Assembly: GCA_050485905.1 (NCBI GenBank)
Contig: JBJHCH010000175.1
Coordinates: 1 to 5,026 of the forward strand
Direction of reading: 5' to 3'
From: JAWLCA01 sp050485905
Lineage (GTDB): Bacteria; Pseudomonadota; Alphaproteobacteria; Rhodobacterales; Rhodobacteraceae
DNA: 5,026 nt
The first letter of the stretch is position 1, and the number at the start of each line of letters is the position of its first letter. A program made the translations under genes and the position numbers. Below are positions 1 through 5,026 of the stretch, piece after piece. The notes below the pieces were generated by a model. That model was not told the origin of the DNA. It saw nothing but the letters and a program-made list of their open reading frames with translations, and did not search any database.

Positions 1-512
1 TTCTTGTTCAGTTCCTGCAGCGCCTGGCCCGATGCCTTCGACGCTTCCTTGCCGACCTTTGCCAACCCGCCCAGGCCGCGCATGATCTTTACCACCTCGG
101 CCGCCGCATCGACGCCGTCGGACCATTTCTTCGACTGCCTTTCGCAGTCCTTCAGCATGGCGATGATCGCCAGAAACTCCTTGTCGGCCGCCTTGTAGCG
201 TTTCAACGCCAGTTCCGATGCCTTTGCGGCCGAATTCGACCGCTCCAGCATCGCCTCTGCCAGATGGCGCTCGATCATCATCAGATCGGTGAAAACGGCA
301 CGCTGCAGGCGGAACGCCTTGACCTCGTCGGCGGTCAGCGGGATCACCAGTATGTCACGCGGCTCGATCGCCTCGGGCTTGCCGCGCTTCTTCTTCAGCT
401 TGGCATTGTCGGCATCGTTCCAGATGTCCTTGTAGGTCTTGTGCTTGTATTTCTTGGCTATCCCAATGAGCGTCTCGCCCTTGGACACGGTATGTTTGCG
501 CGGAAGCTTCAT
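1..512 (-). CDS. LysM-domain protein, N-terminal part (runs off the left edge)
   Basis: The reading frame is open from an ATG at 512-510 to the window edge, giving 170 codons with no stop. Residues about 7-58 form one LysM domain: HTVSKGETLIGIAKKY, then IWNDADNAKL, and the closing PRDILVIP. LysM modules usually bind N-acetylglucosamine polymers such as peptidoglycan. The variant with the IWN...NAxLxxKR spacing is familiar to me from proteins encoded near type VI secretion or phage-tail-like toxin loci, but that link is from memory and no such neighbour is visible. Residues 61-126 are rich in Ala, Leu, Glu and Lys and look long-helical. Residues 145-170 are Gly/Ala/Lys-rich. There is no signal peptide or membrane segment in the visible part, so export would need a specialised system. 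A weak AGG lies about 7 nt before the start. The full length and C-terminal domain are unknown. Coding status is confident; the role is not. Confidence 0.82.
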   Translation of the reverse strand, partial: MKLPRKHTVSKGETLIGIAKKYKHKTYKDIWNDADNAKLKKKRGKPEAIEPRDILVIPLTADEVKAFRLQRAVFTDLMMIERHLAEAMLERSNSAAKASELALKRYKAADKEFLAIIAMLKDCERQSKKWSDGVDAAAEVVKIMRGLGGLAKVGKEASKASGQALQELNK

Positions 513-556
513 CGCTCAACCTGCCTTGTGGAAGGAAAATCACGAGCGTTGGCAAT

Positions 557-602
557 CGGCCGGGGCATCACTGAACAAGGGTGGCGAAGTGTACCCCGGC
601 CG
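557..602. repeat. 9-bp perfect inverted repeat between two minus-strand genes
   Basis: CGGCCGGGG at 557-565 is matched exactly by CCCCGGCCG at 594-602, with a 28-nt loop. It lies between the stop of the M20 hydrolase gene and the start of the LysM gene. In the minus-strand transcript it could form a strong GC hairpin, but no U-run follows it, so it is not a classical intrinsic terminator. It might still attenuate or protect the M20 mRNA 3' end, or be a binding site. Chance is possible because each arm contains the self-complementary CGGCCG. Confidence 0.45.
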
Positions 603-628
603 GTGCATATCGCCAAGGAATTTGCCGG

Positions 629-1906
629 TCAGGCCGGGTCGAGCAGTTCGGCCAGCGTCAGGGCCATCACCCGCGCGCTGTCCATCATGTCGTCCACACC
701 CACCCATTCGTCGGGCTGGTGGGCGAGGTCGAGGATGCCGGGGCCGTAGGCGATGCAGTTCTTCAAGCGCCCGATCCGGTCGATATGCTTCTGGTCGTAG
801 GTGCCGGGTGAGACGACGAACTCGGGGTGGCGGTCGAGCACGCGCTTGATCGCGTGGGCCACGGTGCGGACCACGGGGGCGTCGCGGTCGGTCATCGTCG
901 GCTGCACTTCGAACAGGTCGCGGATCTCGTAGGCGAAGGTCGGGCGGGCGGCTTTCACCCGTTCCATCAGGGCGGTCAGTTCGGCCTTCACCTCGGCGAT
1001 ATCCTCCTCGATCAGGAAGCGGCGGTCGATGGTGATGCGGCAGCGGTCGGGGACGCAGGGGGCGGGCAGGCCGGTGTAGCCTTCCTCGGGCTCTGCCGCG
1101 CCGCCGTGGATGGCGTTGATGTTCAGCGTGCTGGCGCGGGCGCCTTCGGGGACCACCGGCATGTCGGTCCGGCGCTGACCCAGCATGGGGAACAGCGTCG
1201 CCTCCATTTCCGCCAGAACGGCGCCCATGTGGCGCACGGCGCAATCGCCGAGAAAGGGCATGGAGCCGTGGGCGATGCGGCCCTTGGTCTCGATCTCGGC
1301 CCACCAGACGCCGCGATGGCCAAGGCAGATGCGGTCCTTGTTCAACGGTTCGGGGATGATGACGTGCTGCACGCGGGCGGGGTCGAAATAGCCGCGTTCG
1401 GCCAGCCAGGCGACGCCGCCGTAGCCCCCCGATTCCTCGTCCGCGGTGGCCGAGATCTCGATCGCGCCGGCGAAATCGGGGTGGGCGGCGAGGAAGGCGC
1501 GGGCGGCGATGATGCTGGTGGCCAGCCCCCCCTTCATGTCGCAGGCGCCGCGGCCGTAGATGCGCCCGTCGATCAGATCGGCCCCGAAGGGATCGACCGT
1601 CCAGCCCTGGCCCACCTCCACCACGTCGTGATGGCTGTTGAAATGCACGCAGTCGCCGGGGCGCGGGCCGGTGCGGCGGGCGACGAGGTTCCAGCGCGGG
1701 TAGCGGTCGCTGTCGCCCGGCGTGCCGGTGGCGCGCAGCAGTTCCACCGTGAAGCCGTCGGGTTCCAGTTCGGCGGCGAGGAAGTCGCAGATCTGCCGGT
1801 AGTTGCGGCCGGGCGGGTTCAGGGTGGGAATGCGGATCAGGGCTTGCGTCAGCCGGATCAGGCTGTCGCGGCGGGCGGCGATCTCGGTCATCAGACGGTC
1901 GGTCAT
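629..1906 (-). CDS. ArgE/DapE-type M20 family metallo-deacylase (amidohydrolase)
   Basis: A complete 425-residue protein, the usual size for the ArgE/DapE branch of peptidase family M20. These cytoplasmic di-zinc enzymes cleave an acyl-amide bond, for example of N-acetylornithine or N-succinyl-diaminopimelate. All expected catalytic positions are present: His92 and Asp94 in SHHDVV, the bridging Asp123 in GRGACDMKGG, the general base Glu157 and ligand Glu158 in ATADEESGG, Glu186 in IIPEP, and the C-terminal ligand His396 in LAHQPDEW. His213 in IAHGS lies in the dimerisation lid domain, roughly residues 195-310. The enzyme therefore looks active, but its substrate cannot be read from sequence. 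Many homologues act in amino-acid or polyamine-derivative catabolism rather than in Arg or Lys synthesis, and no pathway genes flank it. The first ATG is chosen because the conserved N-terminal helix needs it; Met6 is an alternative, and no strong ribosome-binding site precedes either. It diverges from the tRNA-Leu gene across an 85-bp gap. Confidence 0.93.
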   Translation of the reverse strand: MTDRLMTEIAARRDSLIRLTQALIRIPTLNPPGRNYRQICDFLAAELEPDGFTVELLRATGTPGDSDRYPRWNLVARRTGPRPGDCVHFNSHHDVVEVGQGWTVDPFGADLIDGRIYGRGACDMKGGLATSIIAARAFLAAHPDFAGAIEISATADEESGGYGGVAWLAERGYFDPARVQHVIIPEPLNKDRICLGHRGVWWAEIETKGRIAHGSMPFLGDCAVRHMGAVLAEMEATLFPMLGQRRTDMPVVPEGARASTLNINAIHGGAAEPEEGYTGLPAPCVPDRCRITIDRRFLIEEDIAEVKAELTALMERVKAARPTFAYEIRDLFEVQPTMTDRDAPVVRTVAHAIKRVLDRHPEFVVSPGTYDQKHIDRIGRLKNCIAYGPGILDLAHQPDEWVGVDDMMDSARVMALTLAELLDPA

Positions 1907-1953
1907 GGCTGCAGACTAGCGGAACCCGCGCCGCCCGCCAGCAGAGTTTGTGC

Positions 1954-1982
1954 TTGAGCGCCCAGCGCGGCGCGGCTATGCA
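1954..1982 (+). promoter_or_regulatory. Candidate sigma-70-type promoter of tRNA-Leu
   Basis: TTGAGC (1954-1959, 4 of 6 matches to the -35 consensus) and TATGCA (1977-1982, 3 of 6 to the -10) are separated by exactly 17 bp. A start about 7 nt further on would fall around 1989-1990, only two or three bases before the mature tRNA 5' end. The stretch after the -10 is very GC-rich, as is typical of stringently controlled stable-RNA promoters. The match is modest, so position and spacing carry most of the support. Confidence 0.45.
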
Positions 1983-1991
1983 CGGGCGCGT

Positions 1992-2075
1992 GCGGGTGTG
2001 GCGGAACGGTAGACGCGAGGGTCTCAAACACCCTTTCCGCAAGGAGTGTCGGTTCGAGTCCGACCACCCGCACCA
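1992..2075 (+). tRNA. tRNA-Leu, anticodon CAA
   Basis: The sequence folds into a class II tRNA with a long variable arm. The acceptor stem is GCGGGTG (1992-1998) paired with CACCCGC (2065-2071), followed by discriminator A2072 and a genome-encoded CCA (2073-2075). The D-stem is GCG (2001-2003) with CGC (2014-2016). The anticodon stem is AGGGT (2018-2022) with ACCCT (2030-2034), and its 7-nt loop carries CAA at 2025-2027, which reads UUG leucine codons. The variable arm is a TCC/GGA hairpin with a GCAA loop (2036-2045). The T-arm is GTCGG/CCGAC (2048-2064) with loop TTCGAGT. Discriminator A and the long variable arm agree with leucine identity. UUG is a minor leucine codon in GC-rich genomes, so this is likely a low-copy tRNA. 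Its 3' half is a typical target for integrating elements. Confidence 0.97.
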
Positions 2076-2125
2076 AAATACTGTATAAGCAATTGATTTT
2101 ACTGCAGGGAATTTTGGCGACGTGT

Positions 2126-2149
2126 TGGGGCCCCACATTTGGTCCCACA
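2126..2149. repeat. GC palindrome and 12-bp-spaced tandem repeat behind the tRNA
   Basis: TGGGGCCCCA (2126-2135) is a perfect 10-bp palindrome. Overlapping it, GGCCCCACA (2129-2137) recurs as GGTCCCACA (2141-2149), 8 of 9 identical with a 12-bp period. Read on the minus strand this is TGTGGGACC, AAA, TGTGGGGCC. Close-spaced short repeats about 50-75 bp from a tRNA 3' end resemble arm-type sites for tyrosine integrases. No integrase gene is visible in the window, so this is an inference from position and pattern only. Confidence 0.35.
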
Positions 2150-2247
2150 CATGCTCATTTGATGCTTTCGGATTGATGAGACGCGAAGAATCTCGAGGCT
2201 CATTGACAGCGTGACCCATCCATTCAAGTCCTGCAAAGACAGCGGGT

Positions 2248-2880
2248 TCATTCTGCAGTCTCGATAAGCTCCGGACCCTCGTCCTGAATGCCGAACCTTT
2301 GCACGGGGTAGTGGCGCAACTGCGCGCCCGCGCCGATGGCGGTGTCGTCTGTGCCGGCCAGCCAGGCCTCTTGCTCGGCCGGGTTCAGGATCACGGGCAT
2401 GCGGTCATGCACATCCGCCACGGTCGCGTTCGCCGCGCGGGTCATGATGGTGCAGGTCAGGATGTCGCGCCAGGGTGACATCAGCCCGGCGAAGACCAGC
2501 GTTTCGGCATTGCCGGCACCGAAGATGAAGTGCGGCTGTTTGGGTGTGCTGCCAGTCCATTCGAAATAGCCTCCGGCAGGGATCAGGCAGCGGCCGTGGC
2601 GCCATGGACCGCGAAAGCTGGGCTTGCTCGCGGCGTCCTCGACCCGGGCGTTGAAGGTCGTGGCTTTCCACTCCTTCAACTCGCCCCGGTGCCAGGATGG
2701 AATAAGCCACCAGCGCGCGAGTTCAGCGCGACCGGGGCGCAGGATCAGCACCTCGTTCGTGGGCTTCACGTTGAAGCGGCGGGGCCGGTCGATGATGGAT
2801 GTCGGGAACGGATTGATCTTCAATTCGGAGAAATCGACTTCGGTATTTCGAAGGTTCGGATCGACATAGCGCCCGCACAT
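2248..2880 (-). CDS. SRAP domain protein (YedK/HMCES-type abasic-site DNA-protein crosslink protein)
   Basis: A 210-residue SRAP (SOS response-associated peptidase) protein, close to the usual bacterial length of about 220. These proteins sense abasic sites in single-stranded DNA at stalled forks: after removal of Met1, the exposed Cys2 forms a stable thiazolidine crosslink to the abasic sugar, shielding it from nucleases. Visible hallmarks are the obligatory MCGR start, Asn37 in FNVKPT, the ARWWLIPSW block (55-63), Asn77, Arg79 and Glu81 in FNARVED, Glu107 in CLIPAGGYFEW, and His158 in VHDRMPVIL, which in the family is important for crosslink chemistry. The whole active site is therefore intact. 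The start is fixed because Cys must be residue 2; a GGAG lies about 8 nt upstream. I see no alphaproteobacterial LexA box (GTTC, 7 nt, GTTC) in the roughly 110 bp upstream, so SOS control is not supported here. SRAP genes occur both in core genomes and on phages and islands. Confidence 0.95.
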   Translation of the reverse strand: MCGRYVDPNLRNTEVDFSELKINPFPTSIIDRPRRFNVKPTNEVLILRPGRAELARWWLIPSWHRGELKEWKATTFNARVEDAASKPSFRGPWRHGRCLIPAGGYFEWTGSTPKQPHFIFGAGNAETLVFAGLMSPWRDILTCTIMTRAANATVADVHDRMPVILNPAEQEAWLAGTDDTAIGAGAQLRHYPVQRFGIQDEGPELIETAE

Positions 2881-2991
2881 GCTACGGCTCCATTCCGTGC
2901 ATGTGGCCCCGGCTCACCATGCGCTGGCTACTGGCGGCAGCTGGCATAGGTGGTGACCGCAGCTCGGCCTTGGGTTCCTCCCCCATTTCCG

Positions 2992-3207
2992 TCAGTGGGT
3001 GGCTTGGCTGATCGGCCACAGGATCGCTTCGCCAAACCAGAAGTTCACCGTGCCGACGACAAAGCTGACGATCGCGAAGGCGAACACGACGCAGCATGCA
3101 GTCAGCAATGCCCGCCTGAGCAGCCATCGTCAGGCTGACTCTACGGGTTCCACGCATATCTCTTCCTGTTCGTCCGCGCATGCGGCCGTCTCATGGCGAC
3201 TAGCCAT
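2992..3207 (-). pseudogene. Small single-pass membrane protein gene interrupted by an in-frame TGA
   Basis: An ATG at 3207-3205 opens a frame of 25 codons, MASRHETAACADEQEEI onward, ending ...PVESA at TGA (3132-3130). The same frame then continues for 45 codons to a second TGA (2994-2992). That second part reads RWLLRRALLTACC, followed by a strongly hydrophobic stretch (VVFAFAIVSFVVG) and NFWFGEAILWPISQATH. Together they make a sensible 71-residue protein: acidic cytoplasmic tail, basic RWLLRR stop-transfer flank, one membrane helix at about residues 33-54, and a short outer end. The simplest explanation is one nonsense change in a formerly intact gene (CGA to TGA, or TGG to TGA). Alternatives are a sequencing error, or separate initiation of the second half, for example at TTG 3108 behind AGGCGG. 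I do not recognise the family. It lies 111 bp upstream of the SRAP start on the same strand. Confidence 0.4.
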
Positions 3208-3557
3208 AACTCTCACCCCTCACATCACCAAGAGGCAGCGTAGCCCAGAACCTGGCGTCGGTCTATCGTGTCGGCCATGCCGAGGCGCGGCCATTAGCTT
3301 CATCTGGTCTGCCGTTGCGGCCACCAGGCCGACCAGAAGCTTGCTGGCCTGCCGTAGGCGGTACGTGACGACGCAGGGATATTGCGACCCGCCGGACTCA
3401 TGGCACTACTTTGCGCAGCGTGCGGCTGTCTTGTCCGCCCAGAAGCGATGGTGCAGGCTTGATGGTCATGCCTGTCTGGCGTCAGCGCCCATGGGACAGA
3501 TCAGGCGGATTGCGTGATGGTGGGTTTCTGGATCATCGTAGCCTTCATGGAGCGAAG
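3208..3557. other. Divergent intergenic region, no gene seen
   Basis: This 350-bp stretch separates the minus-strand membrane-peptide remnant from the plus-strand small ORF/SDR unit. I read both strands: open frames here are short or have compositions and frequent stops typical of shadow translation, and none starts with a good ribosome-binding site. It should hold the promoter of the plus-strand pair, but I could not pick a convincing -35/-10 pair. No hairpin terminator was found. Confidence 0.5.
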
Positions 3558-3737
3558 ATGAGCGAGGAACCCGTGACAATGAAAGCCGAGGCCGAAAAGG
3601 CCGTGAAAGTCTTCCTCCGAGCGGCCCACGAGATCCCTGAGACCGAAGCGAAGATCCGTATTGGCCTGTCCGTCCTTCGCGGTGAGAACTGCACCGCAGA
3701 ACTGCGTCGGCGATGGCGCTCCGGAGCGCAAGCATGA
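3558..3737 (+). CDS. Small unrecognised protein, translationally coupled to the SDR gene
   Basis: A 59-codon frame starting at ATG 3558, five bases after a GGAG, and ending in ATGA, where its TGA overlaps the ATG of the SDR gene. That ribosome-binding site plus a 4-base overlap is the main evidence that it is translated; codon third positions are also mostly G or C. The product starts MSEEPVTMKAEAEKAVKVFL. It has a probably helical centre up to about residue 43, a single Cys near residue 46, and a basic tail ELRRRWRSGAQA. No signal peptide, membrane segment or known motif is visible. It could be a small partner of the SDR, a leader peptide that sets SDR translation, or the remains of a longer gene cut short. 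The frame extends upstream to an ATG at 3411, but that part has no ribosome-binding site and looks non-coding. Confidence 0.5.
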   Translation: MSEEPVTMKAEAEKAVKVFLRAAHEIPETEAKIRIGLSVLRGENCTAELRRRWRSGAQA

Positions 3738-4426
3738 CCCGCACCATTGTCGTGACCGGCGGTACCGGTGGGATCGGTCGTGCAATCGCCAGTGGTTTTG
3801 CCGCAGAGGGCTGGCACGTAATCGCAACCGGCCATGCCGAGGTACCGTCCGAGCCCGACATCGACGACCGGATACTCGACCTGCGCGACAACCCTGCGGT
3901 GGAGGCATTGTTCGCCGAACTGCCACGGCTTGACGTGCTGGTGAATGCCGCCGGGGTGATCCGGCGCGGTGGCGAGGAGTTTACCCCAGAGGGTTTCGCC
4001 GAGGTGATCGACATCAACCTGACGGGAACTCTGAGAGCCTGTCATGCCGCGCGGCCGCTTCTAGCCCGGCAGGGCGGGTCGATCATCAACATCGCCTCGA
4101 TGCTGACCTTTTTCGGCAGCGCGGTCTCGCCAGCTTATTCGGCCTCGAAGGGCGGAATTGCCCAACTCACACGCTCCCTTGCGCTTGCCTGGGCGGCCGA
4201 AGGCATCCGGGTGAACGCCCTCGCCCCGGGCTGGATCGCCACGCCATTGACTGCTGGCATTCGGGAGAACCCCGAGCGCAATTCAGTGATCCTCGGGCGC
4301 ACACCGATGGGCCGCTGGGGCCGGCCCGAGGATCTGGTGGCTCCCGCCCTGTTTCTCGCCTCGGAAGGGGCGGCTTTTGTGACCGGCGCCATTCTGCCGG
4401 TCGATGGCGGCTATTCCGCCGCGTAA
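3734..4426 (+). CDS. Short-chain dehydrogenase/reductase (classical SDR, FabG-like)
   Basis: A complete 230-residue classical SDR, an NAD(P)(H)-dependent oxidoreductase of cytoplasmic Rossmann fold. The cofactor motif TGGTGGIG is at 8-15 and NAAG at 71-74. The catalytic tetrad is Asn95 (INLTG), Ser122 (NIAS), Tyr135 and Lys139 (YSASK). The PGWIATPL segment (165-172) and the C-terminal GAILPVDGGY complete the family pattern. No acidic residue ends the second strand (HVIATG) and Arg16 follows the glycine motif, which leans towards NADP(H), weakly. Classical SDRs of this shape include 3-oxoacyl-ACP reductases and sugar or polyol dehydrogenases; the substrate cannot be told from the sequence. The region after the second strand is short, making it smaller than a typical 245-residue FabG. 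The start at 3734 is preferred over the ATG at 3713 because GGAG lies 7 nt upstream and the N-terminus then begins directly with the first beta strand (TRTIVVTGG). It overlaps the preceding small ORF by 4 bases, implying cotranscription. Confidence 0.93.
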   Translation: MTRTIVVTGGTGGIGRAIASGFAAEGWHVIATGHAEVPSEPDIDDRILDLRDNPAVEALFAELPRLDVLVNAAGVIRRGGEEFTPEGFAEVIDINLTGTLRACHAARPLLARQGGSIINIASMLTFFGSAVSPAYSASKGGIAQLTRSLALAWAAEGIRVNALAPGWIATPLTAGIRENPERNSVILGRTPMGRWGRPEDLVAPALFLASEGAAFVTGAILPVDGGYSAA

Positions 4427-4551
4427 AGGAGAATGTGAAGACCAGAGCCTACGACGACGACCCCAAGTGCGGTCACTCACGCCAACGATGTCAGTGCGCA
4501 CAACGTCTCGAAGCCGGATTTCCTGGACTCCGAGAGTGGGTCTTACTGTAG
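4425..4551 (+). pseudogene. Possible decayed downstream gene start after the SDR
   Basis: AAAGGAG (4425-4431) overlaps the SDR stop codon and looks like the ribosome-binding site of a following gene. The only frame it could serve starts at GTG 4435, 3 nt after the GGAG, which is tight, and stops at TAG 4549-4551 after 38 codons (MKTRAYDDDPKCGHSR at the start if GTG is read as Met). An ATG at 4433 is followed directly by TGA. The SDR operon may once have continued into a gene that was lost or broken, perhaps when the nearby insertion sequence rearranged the region. It could equally be a chance frame. Confidence 0.25.
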
Positions 4552-4900
4552 TCAAGAATCCACCTTGGGACGCACCCTCGGCTTGGCCACCACATGAAAA
4601 CAAACAACTTCATGACGATCACTTTGCTAGGTAACTTCCCCGGTGAAAAAGCCACTCGCTGGAGAACTGGCGCGCTCAGCCCCCACGGCATCCGGATCGG
4701 GCCAAGAGGAATCATGGGAGGGGTGAACTACGCAGTCGGCCCTTAGCCGCCTGTCGGCGCAGTCCGTTGGTGCGCAGCAGAGTTCCACAGAGCCGACGCT
4801 CGAACAGATCTGCGGCAAACTCCCGTCAGCGTACTGGTGACGCGGACTTGGCCGTTCTTCTGTACTCCACATGCTGAGGCAGCGCTGGTCATTGGATTTC
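4552..4900. other. Apparently non-coding stretch before the insertion sequence
   Basis: I see no supported gene in these 349 bp. Frames on both strands are short and lack ribosome-binding sites, and their translations look random. A 49-codon plus-strand frame from ATG 4597 (MKTNNFMTITLLGNF) has no Shine-Dalgarno sequence. The stretch looks like decayed or rearranged DNA between the SDR unit and the insertion sequence. Confidence 0.5.
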
Positions 4901-5026
4901 TAGGCTCCAGACTCATTGATTTTCAAAGCCAGAAGATGACGGTTGCGGCGAGGGCGACGGCGGAGAGGAAGGTCGTAGCGCACCTGTCATAGCGTGTGGC
5001 GATGCGGCGCCAGTCCTTCAGTCTGC
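4901..5026 (-). mobile_element. IS5-family insertion sequence, one end (continues beyond the window)
   Basis: The terminus is placed near 4901-4904, where CTAG (4900-4903) is followed by GGCTCCAGACTC, a plausible terminal inverted repeat. CTAG or TA-type targets are known for the IS427 group of the IS5 family, which also fits the transposase tail. The stop codon of the transposase lies only about 20 bp inside this end. The exact boundary cannot be fixed without the other end and its target duplication, both outside the window. Confidence 0.7.
4923..5026 (-). CDS. IS5-family DDE transposase, C-terminal 33 residues
   Basis: Reading the minus strand from the window edge gives RLKDWRRIATRYDR, then CATTFLSAVALAATVIFWL and a TGA at 4925-4923. 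The pattern LKxxRRIATRYDxxxxxFLxAVxLAAxxxFW is the characteristic end of IS5-family (IS427-like) transposases: it is the helix following the catalytic Glu, with the conserved basic and Tyr residues that contact the transposon end. The enzyme cuts and pastes its IS through a DDE-type RNase H fold. Catalytic Asp and Glu residues lie beyond the window, so activity cannot be judged. Such transposases are often split over two overlapping frames, which could also apply here. Confidence 0.88.
   Translation of the reverse strand, partial: RLKDWRRIATRYDRCATTFLSAVALAATVIFWL

Noticed and set aside
827..1957. 376-codon plus-strand open frame
   Set aside because: Antisense shadow of the M20 gene: Gly/Ala/Asp/His-rich with no domain. 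The opposite strand carries an intact enzyme.
1903..2148. 81-codon minus-strand frame (VVGLEPTLLAERVFETLAS)
   Set aside because: A classic spurious protein from translating the tRNA-Leu complement.
540..2219. Long 559-codon minus-strand open frame
   Set aside because: It is a shadow of the M20 gene in another frame, with runs of Arg and Pro. Its N-terminal part (GWSDSNRHSLRKG) is the well-known false translation across the complement of tRNA-Leu.
2882..3181. 99-codon minus-strand frame upstream of SRAP
   Set aside because: Arg-rich, out-of-frame reading of the segment that encodes the membrane helix in the neighbouring frame.
2999..3517. 172-codon plus-strand frame
   Set aside because: No ribosome-binding site, random composition, and antisense to the better supported membrane-peptide frame.
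3272..3842. 14-bp direct repeat CGGCCATGCCGAGG at 3272-3285 and 3829-3842
   Set aside because: One copy lies inside the SDR coding sequence and neither flanks a unit; most likely chance in GC-rich DNA.
3466..4045. Overlapping minus-strand frames opposite the SDR start
   Set aside because: Antisense shadows of the SDR and the small ORF, with no recognisable domain.
4404..4872. Short frames on both strands between the SDR and the IS
   Set aside because: No ribosome-binding sites or motifs; compositions look random.
1..5026. CRISPR array, toxin-antitoxin pair, defence operon, riboswitch
   Set aside because: No regularly spaced repeats, no recognisable nuclease, toxin or sensor domains, and no conserved riboswitch core were seen on either strand.

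Overview
The window looks like chromosomal DNA from a GC-rich alphaproteobacterium, most plausibly a Rhodobacteraceae member such as a Paracoccus or Rhodobacter relative. This rests on the high GC content, codons ending mainly in G or C, the IS5-type transposase tail and the general look of the proteins. The genus is inferred, not proven.

Layout. Positions 1-512 (minus strand, running off the left edge) carry the N-terminal part of a LysM-domain protein of the kind often found beside contractile secretion or toxin loci. Positions 629-1906 (minus) encode a complete ArgE/DapE-type M20 metallo-hydrolase. Divergent from it is a tRNA-Leu(CAA) gene at 1992-2075 with encoded CCA and a recognisable promoter. 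Just after the tRNA 3' end are a GC palindrome and a 12-bp-spaced tandem repeat, which together suggest a used or potential integration site. Positions 2248-2880 (minus) encode a complete SRAP (YedK/HMCES-type) protein that protects abasic DNA. Upstream of it, 2992-3207 (minus), is a small single-pass membrane protein gene interrupted by one in-frame TGA. On the plus strand, 3558-3737 is a small unrecognised ORF that overlaps by ATGA a complete short-chain dehydrogenase/reductase (3734-4426). After the SDR comes a Shine-Dalgarno-like sequence leading only to a 38-codon ORF, then about 350 bp of apparently non-coding DNA. The window ends in the C-terminal end of an IS5-family transposase (4923-5026, minus) whose insertion sequence continues to the right.

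How it fits together. The left third looks like ordinary chromosome. The part right of the tRNA is patchier: a DNA-damage housekeeping gene, a broken small gene, a two-gene translationally coupled unit, decayed DNA and an IS. This fits an accessory or rearranged segment next to a tRNA, but no integrase or second attachment site is visible here. I did not find a convincing new defence or other multi-gene system. The most unusual points are the TGA-interrupted membrane peptide, the repeats behind the tRNA and the unknown small ORF coupled to the SDR.
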